Positions 25,681 through 34,839 of a stretch of DNA of 53,347 nucleotides are shown here, piece by piece. The translations under genes and the position numbers were made by a program. Source of the stretch: an uncultured Alphaproteobacteria bacterium (GTDB lineage: Bacteria; Pseudomonadota; Alphaproteobacteria; HIMB59); assembly GCA_902632575.1 (NCBI GenBank), contig CACPCY010000002.1:1-53347 (forward strand), given 5' to 3'. The notes under the pieces were generated by a model. It saw only the letters and a program-made list of their open reading frames with translations. It had not been told where the DNA came from and did no database searches. The first letter of the stretch is position 1; each line of letters starts with the position of its first letter.

Positions 25681-26582
25681 TATCGCTCTTTAATTTTGTT
25701 CATAACTTTTACATACACATTTCCAAAGCCGAATATGGTGACAAATAATATTACAGCAAAAGCAGAGCTGTAACCTGTTTTCCATTTTTCAAATGCTTCA
25801 CGTTTTAAATTAATTGATGCTAGTTCAGTCGCCGATCCTGGACCACCTGAAGTAAGCTCAGCGACCAGATCAAACATTTTGAAATTCTCGATCCCTCTAA
25901 ATAATAATGCAAGAAGTAGAAAAGGAAGGACAGATGGCAATGTTATATGGATAAATTGCTGCCACTTACTAGCTCTGTCAACCTCTGCAGCCTCGTACAA
26001 ATAATTTGGGATTGATCTTAATCCTGCCAGACAAATTAACATGGTAAAAGGTGTCCACATCCATGTATCGACAATCACAATTGACCAAGGAGCTAAAGTG
26101 CTTGAACCAATCATATCAAAAATACCAAAGTCATAGAAAAAATTAACTACGTAATTAAACAAACCTACTTGAGGGTTATATAAGTAAGTCCAAAATACAC
26201 CTACGACCGCAGGGGAAAGCATCATTGGTAAAACTATTAAAGTAGTAAGTAGTTCATTGCCTTTAAATTTTTTATTTAAAAGAAGAGCGAGACCCAATCC
26301 AATTAATGCTTGTAAGACTAATGTCCAACAAACGAAGTGGGCAGTTATCTGCATCTTTTCCCATATCTCTTCTTTTCCTAAAATCTTTTTATAGTTTTTT
26401 AAACCCACAAATTTTACTTCTCTACCTATTTTATTGGCATAAAAATTGGTGAATGACATTCTTATGGCATAGATGAGAGGATAAATATTTATAGCAAGTA
26501 ATAGAATTAAAGTTGGTGCTATGAAAATCCAGGCTATTGCTTTATCAGATAAGCCTTTGAACTTTTTAACAGCACTTTTCAT
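25680..26582 (-). CDS. Carbohydrate ABC transporter permease (MalF/UgpA type)
   Basis: 300 residues, six membrane helices. The EAA loop is YLYEAAEVDRASKWQQF (about 193-209), followed by HITLPSVLPFLLLALL. It lacks the large periplasmic domain of enteric MalF and so resembles UgpA. It is the first permease in the operon, separated from the binding protein gene by 55 bp that contain a strong hairpin. Confidence 0.92.
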   Translation of the reverse strand: MKSAVKKFKGLSDKAIAWIFIAPTLILLLAINIYPLIYAIRMSFTNFYANKIGREVKFVGLKNYKKILGKEEIWEKMQITAHFVCWTLVLQALIGLGLALLLNKKFKGNELLTTLIVLPMMLSPAVVGVFWTYLYNPQVGLFNYVVNFFYDFGIFDMIGSSTLAPWSIVIVDTWMWTPFTMLICLAGLRSIPNYLYEAAEVDRASKWQQFIHITLPSVLPFLLLALLFRGIENFKMFDLVAELTSGGPGSATELASINLKREAFEKWKTGYSSAFAVILFVTIFGFGNVYVKVMNKIKER

Positions 26583-26597
26583 ATATGTTTTAGATTG

Positions 26598-26621
26598 AAG
26601 GGTGGGATTAATCCCACCCTT
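26598..26621 (-). promoter_or_regulatory. Perfect intercistronic hairpin after the binding-protein gene
   Basis: A 24-nt perfect palindrome (AAGGGTGGGATT at 26598-26609 followed by its reverse complement at 26610-26621), GC-rich against its surroundings. It lies between the stop of the solute-binding protein gene and the first permease. In the direction of transcription no U-run follows, so it is not a classic terminator; such hairpins commonly protect the upstream mRNA and reduce downstream expression, giving an excess of binding protein. That role is inferred. Confidence 0.75.
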
Positions 26622-26637
26622 TATATTAATTTAGTGA

Positions 26638-27948
26638 TTAAATTTTACCGTCGTCTTCAAAGACTTCAGTCCAATCATCAATGATTTTGTCTAATGCGTC
26701 TTTTGCAGAACCTTTTCCATTCACAACGTAGTCATGAATTCTCTCCTGCATTGGAAGCATTAATTCAACAAATGTAGGCTCTTGCCAAAAGTCTTTGACG
26801 ATGCCCATTGAGTCAAGGAAGCCTTGTGCGTACACAGCTGAGTCAACGAAATCAGGTGATCCAAGAACATCCATATGACATGAATATCCTCCTAAATCCC
26901 ACCATTTTTGTTGAATATCTGGCTTTGCAAACCACTTCATGTATTCAAGAGCCAAGTCTTGTTTATCAGAGTAACTCACAACTGAGATACCTTGACCACC
27001 AAGAGTAGCTGCACATACGTTTTGACATGGGTTAGCAAAGAAACCAGAAACTCTTCCGTCACTGTCTTCTTTAGAAACGCCAGGCCAGAAAGCATACCAG
27101 TTCATTTGAAATGCAACCTGTCCTGATTTATATGCATCAAGATTTGCGACCATATAAGCATCTGAGTGCCCTGGAGGTGCACAATCTTCGTACATTTTTC
27201 TATAAAATTCAACAGCCTCTACAGAAGCATCTGAGTTGAAGTAACCGTCCATCTCGTATGGGTTATCAGGATTTTCATACTGCATACCCCATGCATACAT
27301 GGCTGCTGTTACACCCATGGTGATACCTTCAGATCCACGCTCTGTATTGATAGCTGCACCGTATCTTACTTGTCCATCAATTTCTCTTCCTTGGAAGAAA
27401 GTACACATGTCATATAACTCATCCCAAGTTTTTGGAACACCTAGATCATATCCATGCTTACTTTTAAATTCAGCTTGAAGCTCTGGTCTATCAAACCAGT
27501 CTTTTCGATAAGCCCATGCTAAAGCATCACCCATTGCTGGAAGAGCGTAATAGTTAGGTGATCCTTTTGGCCATGTTGAATATGCGTAAACAGTCGCTGG
27601 GTTAAAATCATCCATTGAAATTCCGTTGGCATCAAAGAAATCATTTAACTTAACATAGTGACCATATTCGGCTCCTTGTCCAATCCACTGTGAGTCACCG
27701 ATTAACAAGTCAAAAGTTTTACCTTGGTTATTTAACTCGTTCAGCATTCTCTCAGCAAAATTTGGCCATGGCACAAATTCGAAGTTCATTTCAACGCCTG
27801 TTTCAGCTGTAAATTCTTTACTTAATTCTTGTAAGGCGTTAGCAGGATCCCAAGCGGCCCAGCCCAAAGTCAAAGACTCAGATTTAGCATTCAAAGAAAA
27901 AAGTAAGGCAAAAACAGGAACTAGAAATACAGATAGTATTTTTCTCAT
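26638..27948 (-). CDS. Extracellular carbohydrate-binding protein of ABC transporter
   Basis: 436 residues with a clear signal peptide (cleavage expected after LNAKSE, about residue 24). Family-1 solute-binding architecture: LTLGWAAWDP at the N-lobe, FDLLIGDSQWIG (about 80-91), PNYYALPAMGDALAWAYRKDWF in the ligand cleft, and C-terminal GGQGISV. Many tryptophans and tyrosines in the presumed cleft suggest a sugar or polyol. Two Cys pairs (PCQNVC) may form a disulfide in the periplasm. Strong ribosome site AGGAGGAATAATAAC. Being shorter than rhizobial GlpV (recalled as about 570 residues), it may bind something other than glycerol. Confidence 0.9.
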   Translation of the reverse strand: MRKILSVFLVPVFALLFSLNAKSESLTLGWAAWDPANALQELSKEFTAETGVEMNFEFVPWPNFAERMLNELNNQGKTFDLLIGDSQWIGQGAEYGHYVKLNDFFDANGISMDDFNPATVYAYSTWPKGSPNYYALPAMGDALAWAYRKDWFDRPELQAEFKSKHGYDLGVPKTWDELYDMCTFFQGREIDGQVRYGAAINTERGSEGITMGVTAAMYAWGMQYENPDNPYEMDGYFNSDASVEAVEFYRKMYEDCAPPGHSDAYMVANLDAYKSGQVAFQMNWYAFWPGVSKEDSDGRVSGFFANPCQNVCAATLGGQGISVVSYSDKQDLALEYMKWFAKPDIQQKWWDLGGYSCHMDVLGSPDFVDSAVYAQGFLDSMGIVKDFWQEPTFVELMLPMQERIHDYVVNGKGSAKDALDKIIDDWTEVFEDDGKI

Positions 27949-28051
27949 GTTATTATTCCTCCTCTTTTAATAACAAAACTGGCTGATTATACAGTCTTTT
28001 TACATATTTATAAATGCAGATTATTCATAGCCTTAAAAACATTTTAAATAG

Positions 28052-28061
28052 CAGTTAACTG
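28052..28061. promoter_or_regulatory. Palindrome in the divergent promoter region (possible operator)
   Basis: CAGTTAACTG is a perfect 10-bp palindrome in the 148-bp region between the two divergent carbohydrate operons. A looser AACTG...CAGT pair lies upstream (about 27979-27997). Such symmetry suits a dimeric repressor, but no regulator gene is nearby and the assignment is weak. Confidence 0.25.
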
Positions 28062-28096
28062 TAATATTATAGTTTGTCGCAGGAGGGGGTAAAAAG

Positions 28097-29149
28097 ATGT
28101 CTATTAAAGGTCCAGCAATATTTTTAGCTCAATTTGCTGGAGATGATGCTCCGTTTAACAATTTAGAAAATATCTCTAAATGGGCAAGTGATTTAGGCTA
28201 CCTAGGTGTTCAAATACCTAGTTGGGATGAGAGGTTGATTAATTTAAAACAGGCATCTGAAAGCAAAGATTATTGTGACGAAATAAAAGGGACTCTTAAA
28301 AGTTTCAATTTAAATCTAACTGAGCTATCGACACATCTTCAAGGTCAGCTTGTCGCCGTTCATCCTGCATATGACTCAGTATTTGATGGTTTTGCAGCCT
28401 CAGAGGTTAGAGGAAATCCATCTGCAAGGCAGCAATGGGCAGTCGATCAATTAATGATGGCTGCTAAAGCTTCAAAAAATTTTGGATTGACTGATCATGT
28501 CACCTTTTCTGGAGCTTTAGCTTGGCCATATGTTTATCCATGGCCCCAAAGACCAGACGGTTTGGTTGAAACTGCGTTTGATGAATTGGCTAAGAGATGG
28601 AAGCCTATTCTTAATCAATTTGATGAGTGTGGGGTGAATTTGTGTTATGAAATTCATCCAGGCGAGGATCTTTTTGATGGAATAACTTTTGAAATGTTTC
28701 TAGATAAAGTGGGTAATCATGAACGCTGCAACATGTTATATGATCCAAGCCACTTTGTTTTGCAGCATTTAGATTATTTGCAGCATATTGACATTTATCA
28801 CGAGAAAATAAAAATGTTTCATGTCAAAGACGCAGAACTAAATCCCACTGGTAAACAAGGAGTCTATAGTGGATTTCAATCTTGGAAAAACAGAGCAGGT
28901 CGATTTAGATCTTTAGGAGATGGTCAAGTGGATTTCAAGTCAATTTTCTCCAAACTTACTACTTACGGCTTTGATGGATGGGCTGTTTTAGAATGGGAGT
29001 GTGCTTTGAAACATCCTGAAGACGGAGCTAAAGAGGGCTCTGTATTTATTAAAGATCATTTAATTAGAGTTACCGAGAATGCTTTCGATGATTTTGCCGA
29101 TGCTGGCACTGATCAAGATGCGAACAAAAAAATGCTTGGAATTGAATGA
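28097..29149 (+). CDS. Sugar isomerase/epimerase, xylose-isomerase-like TIM barrel
   Basis: 350 residues with a very strong ribosome site (AGGAGGGGGTAAAAAG). TIM-barrel metal residues are recognisable: CYEIHPGEDLFDG (Glu and His, about 187-199), MLYDPSHF (Asp/His, about 216-223), KMFHVKDAE (about 241-249), and the C-terminal WAVLEWECA (about 299-307). The family (AP-endonuclease family 2 / IolE-like) includes isomerases, epimerases and lyases of keto sugars. It faces the ABC operon and is followed by a Gfo/Idh/MocA dehydrogenase; this pairing suggests oxidation of a sugar to a keto form and then isomerisation or lysis. Confidence 0.85.
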   Translation: MSIKGPAIFLAQFAGDDAPFNNLENISKWASDLGYLGVQIPSWDERLINLKQASESKDYCDEIKGTLKSFNLNLTELSTHLQGQLVAVHPAYDSVFDGFAASEVRGNPSARQQWAVDQLMMAAKASKNFGLTDHVTFSGALAWPYVYPWPQRPDGLVETAFDELAKRWKPILNQFDECGVNLCYEIHPGEDLFDGITFEMFLDKVGNHERCNMLYDPSHFVLQHLDYLQHIDIYHEKIKMFHVKDAELNPTGKQGVYSGFQSWKNRAGRFRSLGDGQVDFKSIFSKLTTYGFDGWAVLEWECALKHPEDGAKEGSVFIKDHLIRVTENAFDDFADAGTDQDANKKMLGIE

Positions 29150-29153
29150 TAAT

Positions 29154-30308
29154 ATGACCAAAAAATTAAAATTAGGAATGGTTGGTGGCGGCTCAGGAGC
29201 ATTTATTGGAGAAGTTCACCGTATAGCATCCAGAATTGATGACCGCTTTGAACTAGTCGCTGGTGCCTTTTCATCTGATCCTGAAAAAGCTCAAGCCTCT
29301 GGCAGAGATATTGGAATAGTAGATGAAAGGAATTATAAGGACTACCTTGAAATGGTCGAAAAAGAATTGATCAGAGAGGATAAAATAGATGCTGTAGCTA
29401 TAGTGACACCAAATCATATGCACCATCCGATCGCTAAAGCTTTCATGGAGAAAGGTTTTAACATAATTTGTGACAAACCCCTTGCCATGAATATTAATCA
29501 ATGTGAGGAACTTATAAAATGTAAAAAAGACAATAATGTTCTTTTTGCTTTAACTCATAACTACACTGGTTATCCCATGATTAGGAATGCCAGAGCTCTT
29601 TGCAAGAGAGGCGACTTAGGTGAAATAAGAGTAATTCAAGCAGAGTATGCTCAAGATTGGCTGACCGAGGATTTAGAAAATAGAATTAATGATGGGGGAA
29701 ACAAACAGGCCTCTTGGAGAACTGATCCTAATCAATCAGGTGCTGGTGGATGTATTGGTGACATTGGGACTCATGCTTACAATCTGATTAGGTTTATAAC
29801 TGATCTTAATACTGAGGAGATATCTGCAGAGTTAACATCTTTTGTGCCTGGGAGAAAATTAGATGATAATGCTCAAATATCTTTACGATTTAAAGGAGGA
29901 GCAAAAGGTACTATCTGGTCTTCTCAAGTAGCCCCAGGAAATGAAAATCATTTACAAATAAGAATTTACGGTGACAAGGCCGGGCTGGAATGGTGTCAAG
30001 AAGATCCAAATTACCTGTACTTTACAAAATTTGGAGAACCCAAACAAAAAATTACAAGAGGTGGATCAGGTGCTATGAGCGATGCGGGAGATGTTACTAG
30101 AATTCCTGCTGGGCACCCCGAGGGATATTTAGAGGGATTTGCAAATATATATACAGATGTAGCTAATGCTCTAATTGATCAGAAAAATGGCAATTTTAAT
30201 GAGGAAAATCATCATTTTCCAAGTGTAGAAGATGGACTTGAGGGTATTAAATTTATCGAAAGGTCAATCGCCTCTAGCTCATCAAATTCAAGTTGGGTAT
30301 TTTTTTAG
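29154..30308 (+). CDS. Gfo/Idh/MocA-family sugar dehydrogenase
   Basis: 384 residues from ATG 29154; the frame extends upstream but overlaps the isomerase gene. Rossmann motif LGMVGGGSGAFIGEVH (about 6-21), the family EKP-equivalent lysine in ICDKPLAMN (about 108-116), and GGCIGDIGTHAYNL with the catalytic Asp/His (about 201-214). NAD(P)-dependent oxidation of a sugar hydroxyl, often at C3, is the usual reaction. It is in one transcript with the isomerase. Confidence 0.88.
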   Translation: MTKKLKLGMVGGGSGAFIGEVHRIASRIDDRFELVAGAFSSDPEKAQASGRDIGIVDERNYKDYLEMVEKELIREDKIDAVAIVTPNHMHHPIAKAFMEKGFNIICDKPLAMNINQCEELIKCKKDNNVLFALTHNYTGYPMIRNARALCKRGDLGEIRVIQAEYAQDWLTEDLENRINDGGNKQASWRTDPNQSGAGGCIGDIGTHAYNLIRFITDLNTEEISAELTSFVPGRKLDDNAQISLRFKGGAKGTIWSSQVAPGNENHLQIRIYGDKAGLEWCQEDPNYLYFTKFGEPKQKITRGGSGAMSDAGDVTRIPAGHPEGYLEGFANIYTDVANALIDQKNGNFNEENHHFPSVEDGLEGIKFIERSIASSSSNSSWVFF

Positions 30309-30346
30309 ATTAATTTTTTTTAGAATTTGATAAAGTATAAGTAAAT

Positions 30347-30742
30347 ATGAGGTTAATTTTAACAATATTATCGCTGTTTTTTTCTTTTAGCGCTTTATCA
30401 AGTGACTTTGAAATTTCATTTGAATGGGGGAATTTATTGATTTGTACCAGTGGGAATCCAAACACTGTAAAAAATCCAGAATTTGAAATCAAAAATGTTC
30501 CTGAAGGTACCAAATGGATAGAATTTAAATTAGTCGATTTAAATGTTCCCTCTTATAATCATGGTGGTGGATGGGTTGAATACAACGGGCAAAATACTGT
30601 TGAAACTGGGATATTTTCATACAAATCTCCATGTCCTCCTGATGGTAAGCATAAATATCAATGGACAGCTTATGCTAAAGCTAGCAAAGGAACATTTGCC
30701 AAAACAATATCAAAAGCTTCTGCTTCAAAATTCTACCCTTAA
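30347..30742 (+). CDS. Secreted PEBP-like (YbhB/YbcL-type) protein
   Basis: 131 residues with a signal peptide (cut near ALSSD, about residue 19). The segment PEGTKWIEFKLVDLNVP, the glycine/tryptophan turn HGGGW, and YKSPCPPDGKHKYQW resemble the ligand pocket elements of bacterial phosphatidylethanolamine-binding-like proteins, whose motif is GPCPP-x-G-x-H-x-Y. It is shorter than the usual 150-180 residues. Function unknown; periplasmic. Its stop overlaps the convergent aldo/keto reductase stop by 4 bp. Confidence 0.55.
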   Translation: MRLILTILSLFFSFSALSSDFEISFEWGNLLICTSGNPNTVKNPEFEIKNVPEGTKWIEFKLVDLNVPSYNHGGGWVEYNGQNTVETGIFSYKSPCPPDGKHKYQWTAYAKASKGTFAKTISKASASKFYP

Positions 30743-31692
30743 TTCCATCTAAGTGATTTTCTAATAGACCAATATTCAATTGTATCAATGGCAAATGATT
30801 TTAAATCAGGTAAGGATAAGTTGATATAATTTAAACATGATAAATTATCGTCCAACTGTTTAATAGTTGAGGCACCAGTTAAGCAAATTTTAACAAACGG
30901 TAGTTGATAAACCCATAGATAAGACAATTGCTCTAAAGTTAAATCCATAGATGAGGCAACTGACTTTAATTCTTTAATTTTATTTTGATGAAATTCTTTA
31001 TTTGAATGAGTTAGTCTTCCATTTGAGAAAATCTCTTTTGCAATTACATTTATCTTTTTTTCAGATACCTCTTTTAAAATGGAAATACAAGATTGGTCAA
31101 AGATATTAATAGTCGTTTGTAAATAAGAAAATAGATGAAGTTTTTCATTCTTAATTAAAAGGTCATTAATAGTTTTCTCTTGATCTGGTCCGGTTGTTGA
31201 GATTCCTATTTCTATTCCATTTTTTTTTATTGTCTCAAGCTCCTTTAGAACATTAATATCATCTAAAACTTTACTTTCTGAATTGACAGAATGAATGTGA
31301 TATAGATCAATACTTTTTCCTAAATTAAGTCTTGTCTCCACCCATTGTTGTTTTAAAAATTCAATCGAATGATCTTTTCTTTCATGTTGATCTGCCTGAA
31401 CCTCCCAATTTGCTAAATATTCATAGCCCCACTTAGACCCCACAAAACCATCAAATTGTTTTTGAGCTCTAATCCAACTAGATAAAAATTCCTCAGCATC
31501 TCCATATACCCTTGCCGCATCAAAATATCGAATACCTCTTTTGTAAGCATGACTAAGTACTTCGTGACAATGAGATCTCATAGAATTTTTTGATATGTCG
31601 CTGCCTAAATCTGAACTATGACCAATGTTTATATATCCGGGCCTCCCAAGAGAAGCCAATCCCAGGCCTATTTTATTGTCTAATTTAAACAA
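30739..31692 (-). CDS. Aldo/keto reductase
   Basis: 317 residues. The catalytic tetrad is visible: Asp and Tyr in FDAARVYGDAE (about 57-67), Lys in VGSKWG (about 84-89) and His in DLYHIHS (about 122-128). The barrel and the C-terminal LTGASTIKQLDDNL are typical. It reduces an aldehyde or sugar carbonyl with NAD(P)H, or the reverse. Last gene of the rhodopsin-headed operon, overlapping the HAD gene by 8 bases. Confidence 0.88.
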   Translation of the reverse strand: MFKLDNKIGLGLASLGRPGYINIGHSSDLGSDISKNSMRSHCHEVLSHAYKRGIRYFDAARVYGDAEEFLSSWIRAQKQFDGFVGSKWGYEYLANWEVQADQHERKDHSIEFLKQQWVETRLNLGKSIDLYHIHSVNSESKVLDDINVLKELETIKKNGIEIGISTTGPDQEKTINDLLIKNEKLHLFSYLQTTINIFDQSCISILKEVSEKKINVIAKEIFSNGRLTHSNKEFHQNKIKELKSVASSMDLTLEQLSYLWVYQLPFVKICLTGASTIKQLDDNLSCLNYINLSLPDLKSFAIDTIEYWSIRKSLRWN

Positions 31693-32290
31693 TTATATGA
31701 TTTGCTATTTGACTTTTTATTGTCAGTGGATCAGTTAAATGAATAGTTTGAAAGCCAAGTGATTGAGCCGCCTCAATATTTTCAATACGATCATCAATGA
31801 AAAGAGTTTGTTCAGGTGTTAAATTAAATCTTGAAATCGCTAATTTATAAATTTCAGGGTCTGGTTTTACTAAAAACTCTCTACCAGAGATAATTTTATC
31901 ATCAAATTCTTTCAGGAATGGATGTTGATCCTCCATACCCTCATAAGTCTCATCTGACCAATTTGACAAGACATAGCAGGGGTAACCACTTGATTTTATT
32001 TTTCGAAAAATATCAACTGTATCTTGATAAACCCCGTTAACCATATTCCTGTGATTTGGATAATATTGCTTTATTTCATTCTCATAATTAGGGTAACTTT
32101 TTATTGCATCTTTAACTGCTTCGTCAATTTTTACTCCAGCATCGCATCTCATATCTAAATGAGGGAACGCGATTGTATTCATAAAATATTCTCTTTTAGT
32201 CTGATCAGGAATGATATTTTTAAATACATAATGTGGATCCCAATCAAAAAAAACATTACCTAAATCAAATAAAAATTTTGTAATTTTCAT
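31685..32290 (-). CDS. HAD-superfamily phosphatase (YihX-like)
   Basis: 201 residues from ATG 32290, four bases after the xylA stop; an in-frame TTG at 32305 would add five residues. HAD motif I is FLFDLGNVFFDWD with Asn-Val-Phe in the usual place; motif II lies in YVLSNWSD, the lysine in VKPDPEIY, and motif IV is FIDDRIENI. YihX-like enzymes dephosphorylate sugar phosphates such as glucose-1-phosphate. Note that the expected second nucleophile-region Asp (DxD) is replaced by DLG, a form common in this subfamily. Confidence 0.85.
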   Translation of the reverse strand: MKITKFLFDLGNVFFDWDPHYVFKNIIPDQTKREYFMNTIAFPHLDMRCDAGVKIDEAVKDAIKSYPNYENEIKQYYPNHRNMVNGVYQDTVDIFRKIKSSGYPCYVLSNWSDETYEGMEDQHPFLKEFDDKIISGREFLVKPDPEIYKLAISRFNLTPEQTLFIDDRIENIEAAQSLGFQTIHLTDPLTIKSQIANHIIV

Positions 32291-32294
32291 CGAC

Positions 32295-33602
32295 TCAATC
32301 GACAAAAGAATTAATTAGATTTTCAAGATATTCTTGGCGACCTGACTTTGGTTGAGGGTTTATATTTTTAGCAATGACATTTTTATGAATATCTTCAAGA
32401 GACATTGAAGTCATAAGTTGTTTTTCAGAGGCCCACTGTTCATATCTTTGTTTTAAAAAATTTTCATAACTACCATCGTTAATCATTTTTTCAACAGCAA
32501 TAAGAGTTCTTGCGCAAGTATCCATAGAGCCAATATGTGCATAGAATAGATCTTCAGGATCTATTGATTGTCTTCTAATCTTAGCATCCATATTAAGACC
32601 TCCTGAAGAAAAACCGCCATTTTTAAAAATATAATAAAAAGGTAAAACTAATTCTTCAACATTGTTTGGGAATTGGTCTGTATCCCATCCTACTAAATAG
32701 TCTCCTCTGTTAATGTCAATACTCCCAAAGATGTCATTGGAAAGTGCATAGGCAATCTCGTGCTCAAATGAATGTTTTGCTAAAATAGCGTGATTTTGTT
32801 CGATATTTAGCTTGAATTCTTTTTCTAAACCATATTTTTGAAGAAATGCGAAAACATTAGCAGAGTCAAAATCATATTGATGTTTCGTTGGCTCGTGGGG
32901 TTTAGGCTCAATCAGAAGTAAACCCTTGAAACCAATTTTGTGCTTATGCTCAGCTACCATGTTCAAAAACCTACCAAGTTGATCATATTCTTGTTTCATA
33001 TTAGTATTTAGAATTGTTTCATAACCCTCTCTGCCTCCCCATAAAACATAATTTTGTCCTCCTAAAAACATTGTATTTTCCATACACATCTTCACTTGAG
33101 CTGCTGCATATTGAAAAACATCAGGATCAGGATTAGTAGCAGCACCAGACATGTACCTACGATGACTAAATAAATTTGCTGTTCCCCAAAGAAGTTTTAC
33201 TTTACTTGTTTCAAGTTTTTTAGAAATTTCATCAATAATCGTTTTTTGAATTTTTTCTGTCTCTGAAAAACTTTCACCCTCTGGGGCAACATCTACGTCA
33301 TGAAAGCAGAAATATGGTATTCCTAATTTTTCGAAAAAATCGAATGCATTATTGAGCTTATCTTTTGCTTGTTCTATTTTATCTCCTGCTTCCATCCATG
33401 GTCTTAAAAAAGTCTGTCCTCCAAAAGGGTCACCCCCCGGCCAATTAAAAGTATGCCAGTAACATACTGCCATTCTCAGATGTTCCTCTAATGTTTTTCC
33501 TAGAATTTTTTTATTAGCATCATAAAATTTAAATGATAGTGGATTTGTAGAGTCTCTACCTTCATATTTAATTGTAGGTATATATTTGAAATAATCAGAC
33601 AT
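32295..33602 (-). CDS. xylA: Xylose isomerase, class II
   Basis: 435 residues. The catalytic HDVDVAPEG segment has His101 and Asp104 at the same numbers as the Escherichia coli enzyme. [17 protein letters not shown] carries the metal Glu and neighbouring Lys, followed by NIEQNHA and SIDINRGD. It interconverts D-xylose and D-xylulose (and glucose/fructose). No xylulokinase gene is in the window, so the product must be phosphorylated elsewhere or used differently. It sits three bases after the lactonase-like gene and is part of the long minus-strand operon. Confidence 0.95.
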   Translation of the reverse strand: MSDYFKYIPTIKYEGRDSTNPLSFKFYDANKKILGKTLEEHLRMAVCYWHTFNWPGGDPFGGQTFLRPWMEAGDKIEQAKDKLNNAFDFFEKLGIPYFCFHDVDVAPEGESFSETEKIQKTIIDEISKKLETSKVKLLWGTANLFSHRRYMSGAATNPDPDVFQYAAAQVKMCMENTMFLGGQNYVLWGGREGYETILNTNMKQEYDQLGRFLNMVAEHKHKIGFKGLLLIEPKPHEPTKHQYDFDSANVFAFLQKYGLEKEFKLNIEQNHAILAKHSFEHEIAYALSNDIFGSIDINRGDYLVGWDTDQFPNNVEELVLPFYYIFKNGGFSSGGLNMDAKIRRQSIDPEDLFYAHIGSMDTCARTLIAVEKMINDGSYENFLKQRYEQWASEKQLMTSMSLEDIHKNVIAKNINPQPKSGRQEYLENLINSFVD

Positions 33603-33605
33603 AAA

Positions 33606-34559
33606 TTAGTCGTAATAAAACATTGGAGCTTTTTTAAATTCTTCCCAAGCATGCGGGTCGTGCCCTGTGACTACTGTAGCGTTCTTGTCTTTTGCAATTT
33701 TTTTAAGTTTTTTTACAGAGTCAACAACGTCAACAGCAGAGCATACAAGACCTGGTAGTGTTAAATTGTTCCAATGATCCATTGTGTAAGCTGCATCTAT
33801 AGTAAGCAATACATAACCTGAATTTGGTAAATTAACTAAAAAAGACTGATGGCCCGGTGCATGCCCCGGAGTAAAAATTACAATTATTGATCCGTCGCCA
33901 TATAAGTCATAAAAGTCATCATTTTTATCTCTTAAAAATTTCCAATTAATTCCGGGTTTATCAAAGTCTTTTCTAATATAAGCAGGCTTTGAGAACCAAT
34001 CAGGATTAAAGGCATAATCATATTCCTTTTGTTGAACTAGGTGTGTTGCATTAGGAAATCTGCCAATACCACCTGAGTGATCGAGGTGAAGATGAGAATG
34101 TAAGACATATCTTATACCTGCTGGATTAACCCCAATAGAGTTAAGCTGATCAATACAATTTTCAGTTTTCCCCATAATTGGATCATAAGCTGCAACAACA
34201 GAACCCCAATGAGCATGTTTATCTTCACTGACCTCTTTTGCATTTCCTCCATCAATTACCACATCTCCTTTTGGGTGCCTTATCAAAAACCATGGAACAG
34301 GTATCTCAAAGTCCTCATTAGATTGATTCATTTTTATATATTTCATTTTCGTTTTTAAAGTTCCGGTTTGGAACATATAAAGCCTCATGTCAGTAGAAAC
34401 CTGAGAATTCGTCAAGTAACTATATTCTTTTTTAGACTCTTCAATTGCTTCTTTAATAGAATATTCTTTAACTTTTTGATCCGTTTGTTTATTTGTTATA
34501 ATTTTATCAAATTGGTCTAAATCAGATTTTTTGTAACTTACACTTAATTTCTTTTCCAT
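33606..34559 (-). CDS. Metallo-beta-lactamase-fold hydrolase, N-acyl-homoserine-lactonase-like
   Basis: 317 residues; the ATG abuts the upstream stop (TAG then ATG), so the roughly 57-residue N-terminal extension before MRLYMFQTG is probably translated. Metal motif HSHLHLDHSGG (H-x-H-x-D-H, about 154-164), the bridging Asp in LLTIDAAY and later histidines in FTPGHAPGH and VVTGHDPH. The arrangement is that of the AiiA/AttM lactonase group, which opens gamma-butyrolactone or acyl-homoserine-lactone rings. The N-terminal extension is unusual. The substrate could be any lactone. Confidence 0.82.
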   Translation of the reverse strand: MEKKLSVSYKKSDLDQFDKIITNKQTDQKVKEYSIKEAIEESKKEYSYLTNSQVSTDMRLYMFQTGTLKTKMKYIKMNQSNEDFEIPVPWFLIRHPKGDVVIDGGNAKEVSEDKHAHWGSVVAAYDPIMGKTENCIDQLNSIGVNPAGIRYVLHSHLHLDHSGGIGRFPNATHLVQQKEYDYAFNPDWFSKPAYIRKDFDKPGINWKFLRDKNDDFYDLYGDGSIIVIFTPGHAPGHQSFLVNLPNSGYVLLTIDAAYTMDHWNNLTLPGLVCSAVDVVDSVKKLKKIAKDKNATVVTGHDPHAWEEFKKAPMFYYD

Positions 34560-34835
34560 CTATTTAAATTCTATCTCAATAAATTTATAAATAAAATCAT
34601 TGTTATTAAATACATTGTGATTAACTCCCTTTTCTCTAAAGTAAGATCCACCTTTTGCAAGTTTTGAAATTGTTTCCTCCCCATCATGATTTACAATTTT
34701 TAGTTCCCCATCTAACAAAGGCACTACAACATAATCGTATTCATGGATATGTTGGCCAGTCGAGTCCCCAACTTCAAATGACCATTCTGTAACTCTGGTT
34801 TTTTGATTATCAATCATGACATTGGCTTTAGCCAT
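34560..34835 (-). CDS. Small cupin-domain protein
   Basis: 91 residues from ATG 34835; the open frame upstream overlaps the preceding gene. Cupin motif 1 is GQHIHEYDYVVVPLLDGEL (in pieces GQHIHEYDYV and LLDGEL, about 26-43), motif 2 the KGVNHNVFNN segment. The histidines suggest a metal site. It may be an isomerase, oxygenase or sensor; the family is too broad to choose. The gene lies between a 119-residue unknown and the lactonase in the same operon. Confidence 0.75.
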   Translation of the reverse strand: MAKANVMIDNQKTRVTEWSFEVGDSTGQHIHEYDYVVVPLLDGELKIVNHDGEETISKLAKGGSYFREKGVNHNVFNNNDFIYKFIEIEFK

Positions 34836-34839
34836 GTCG

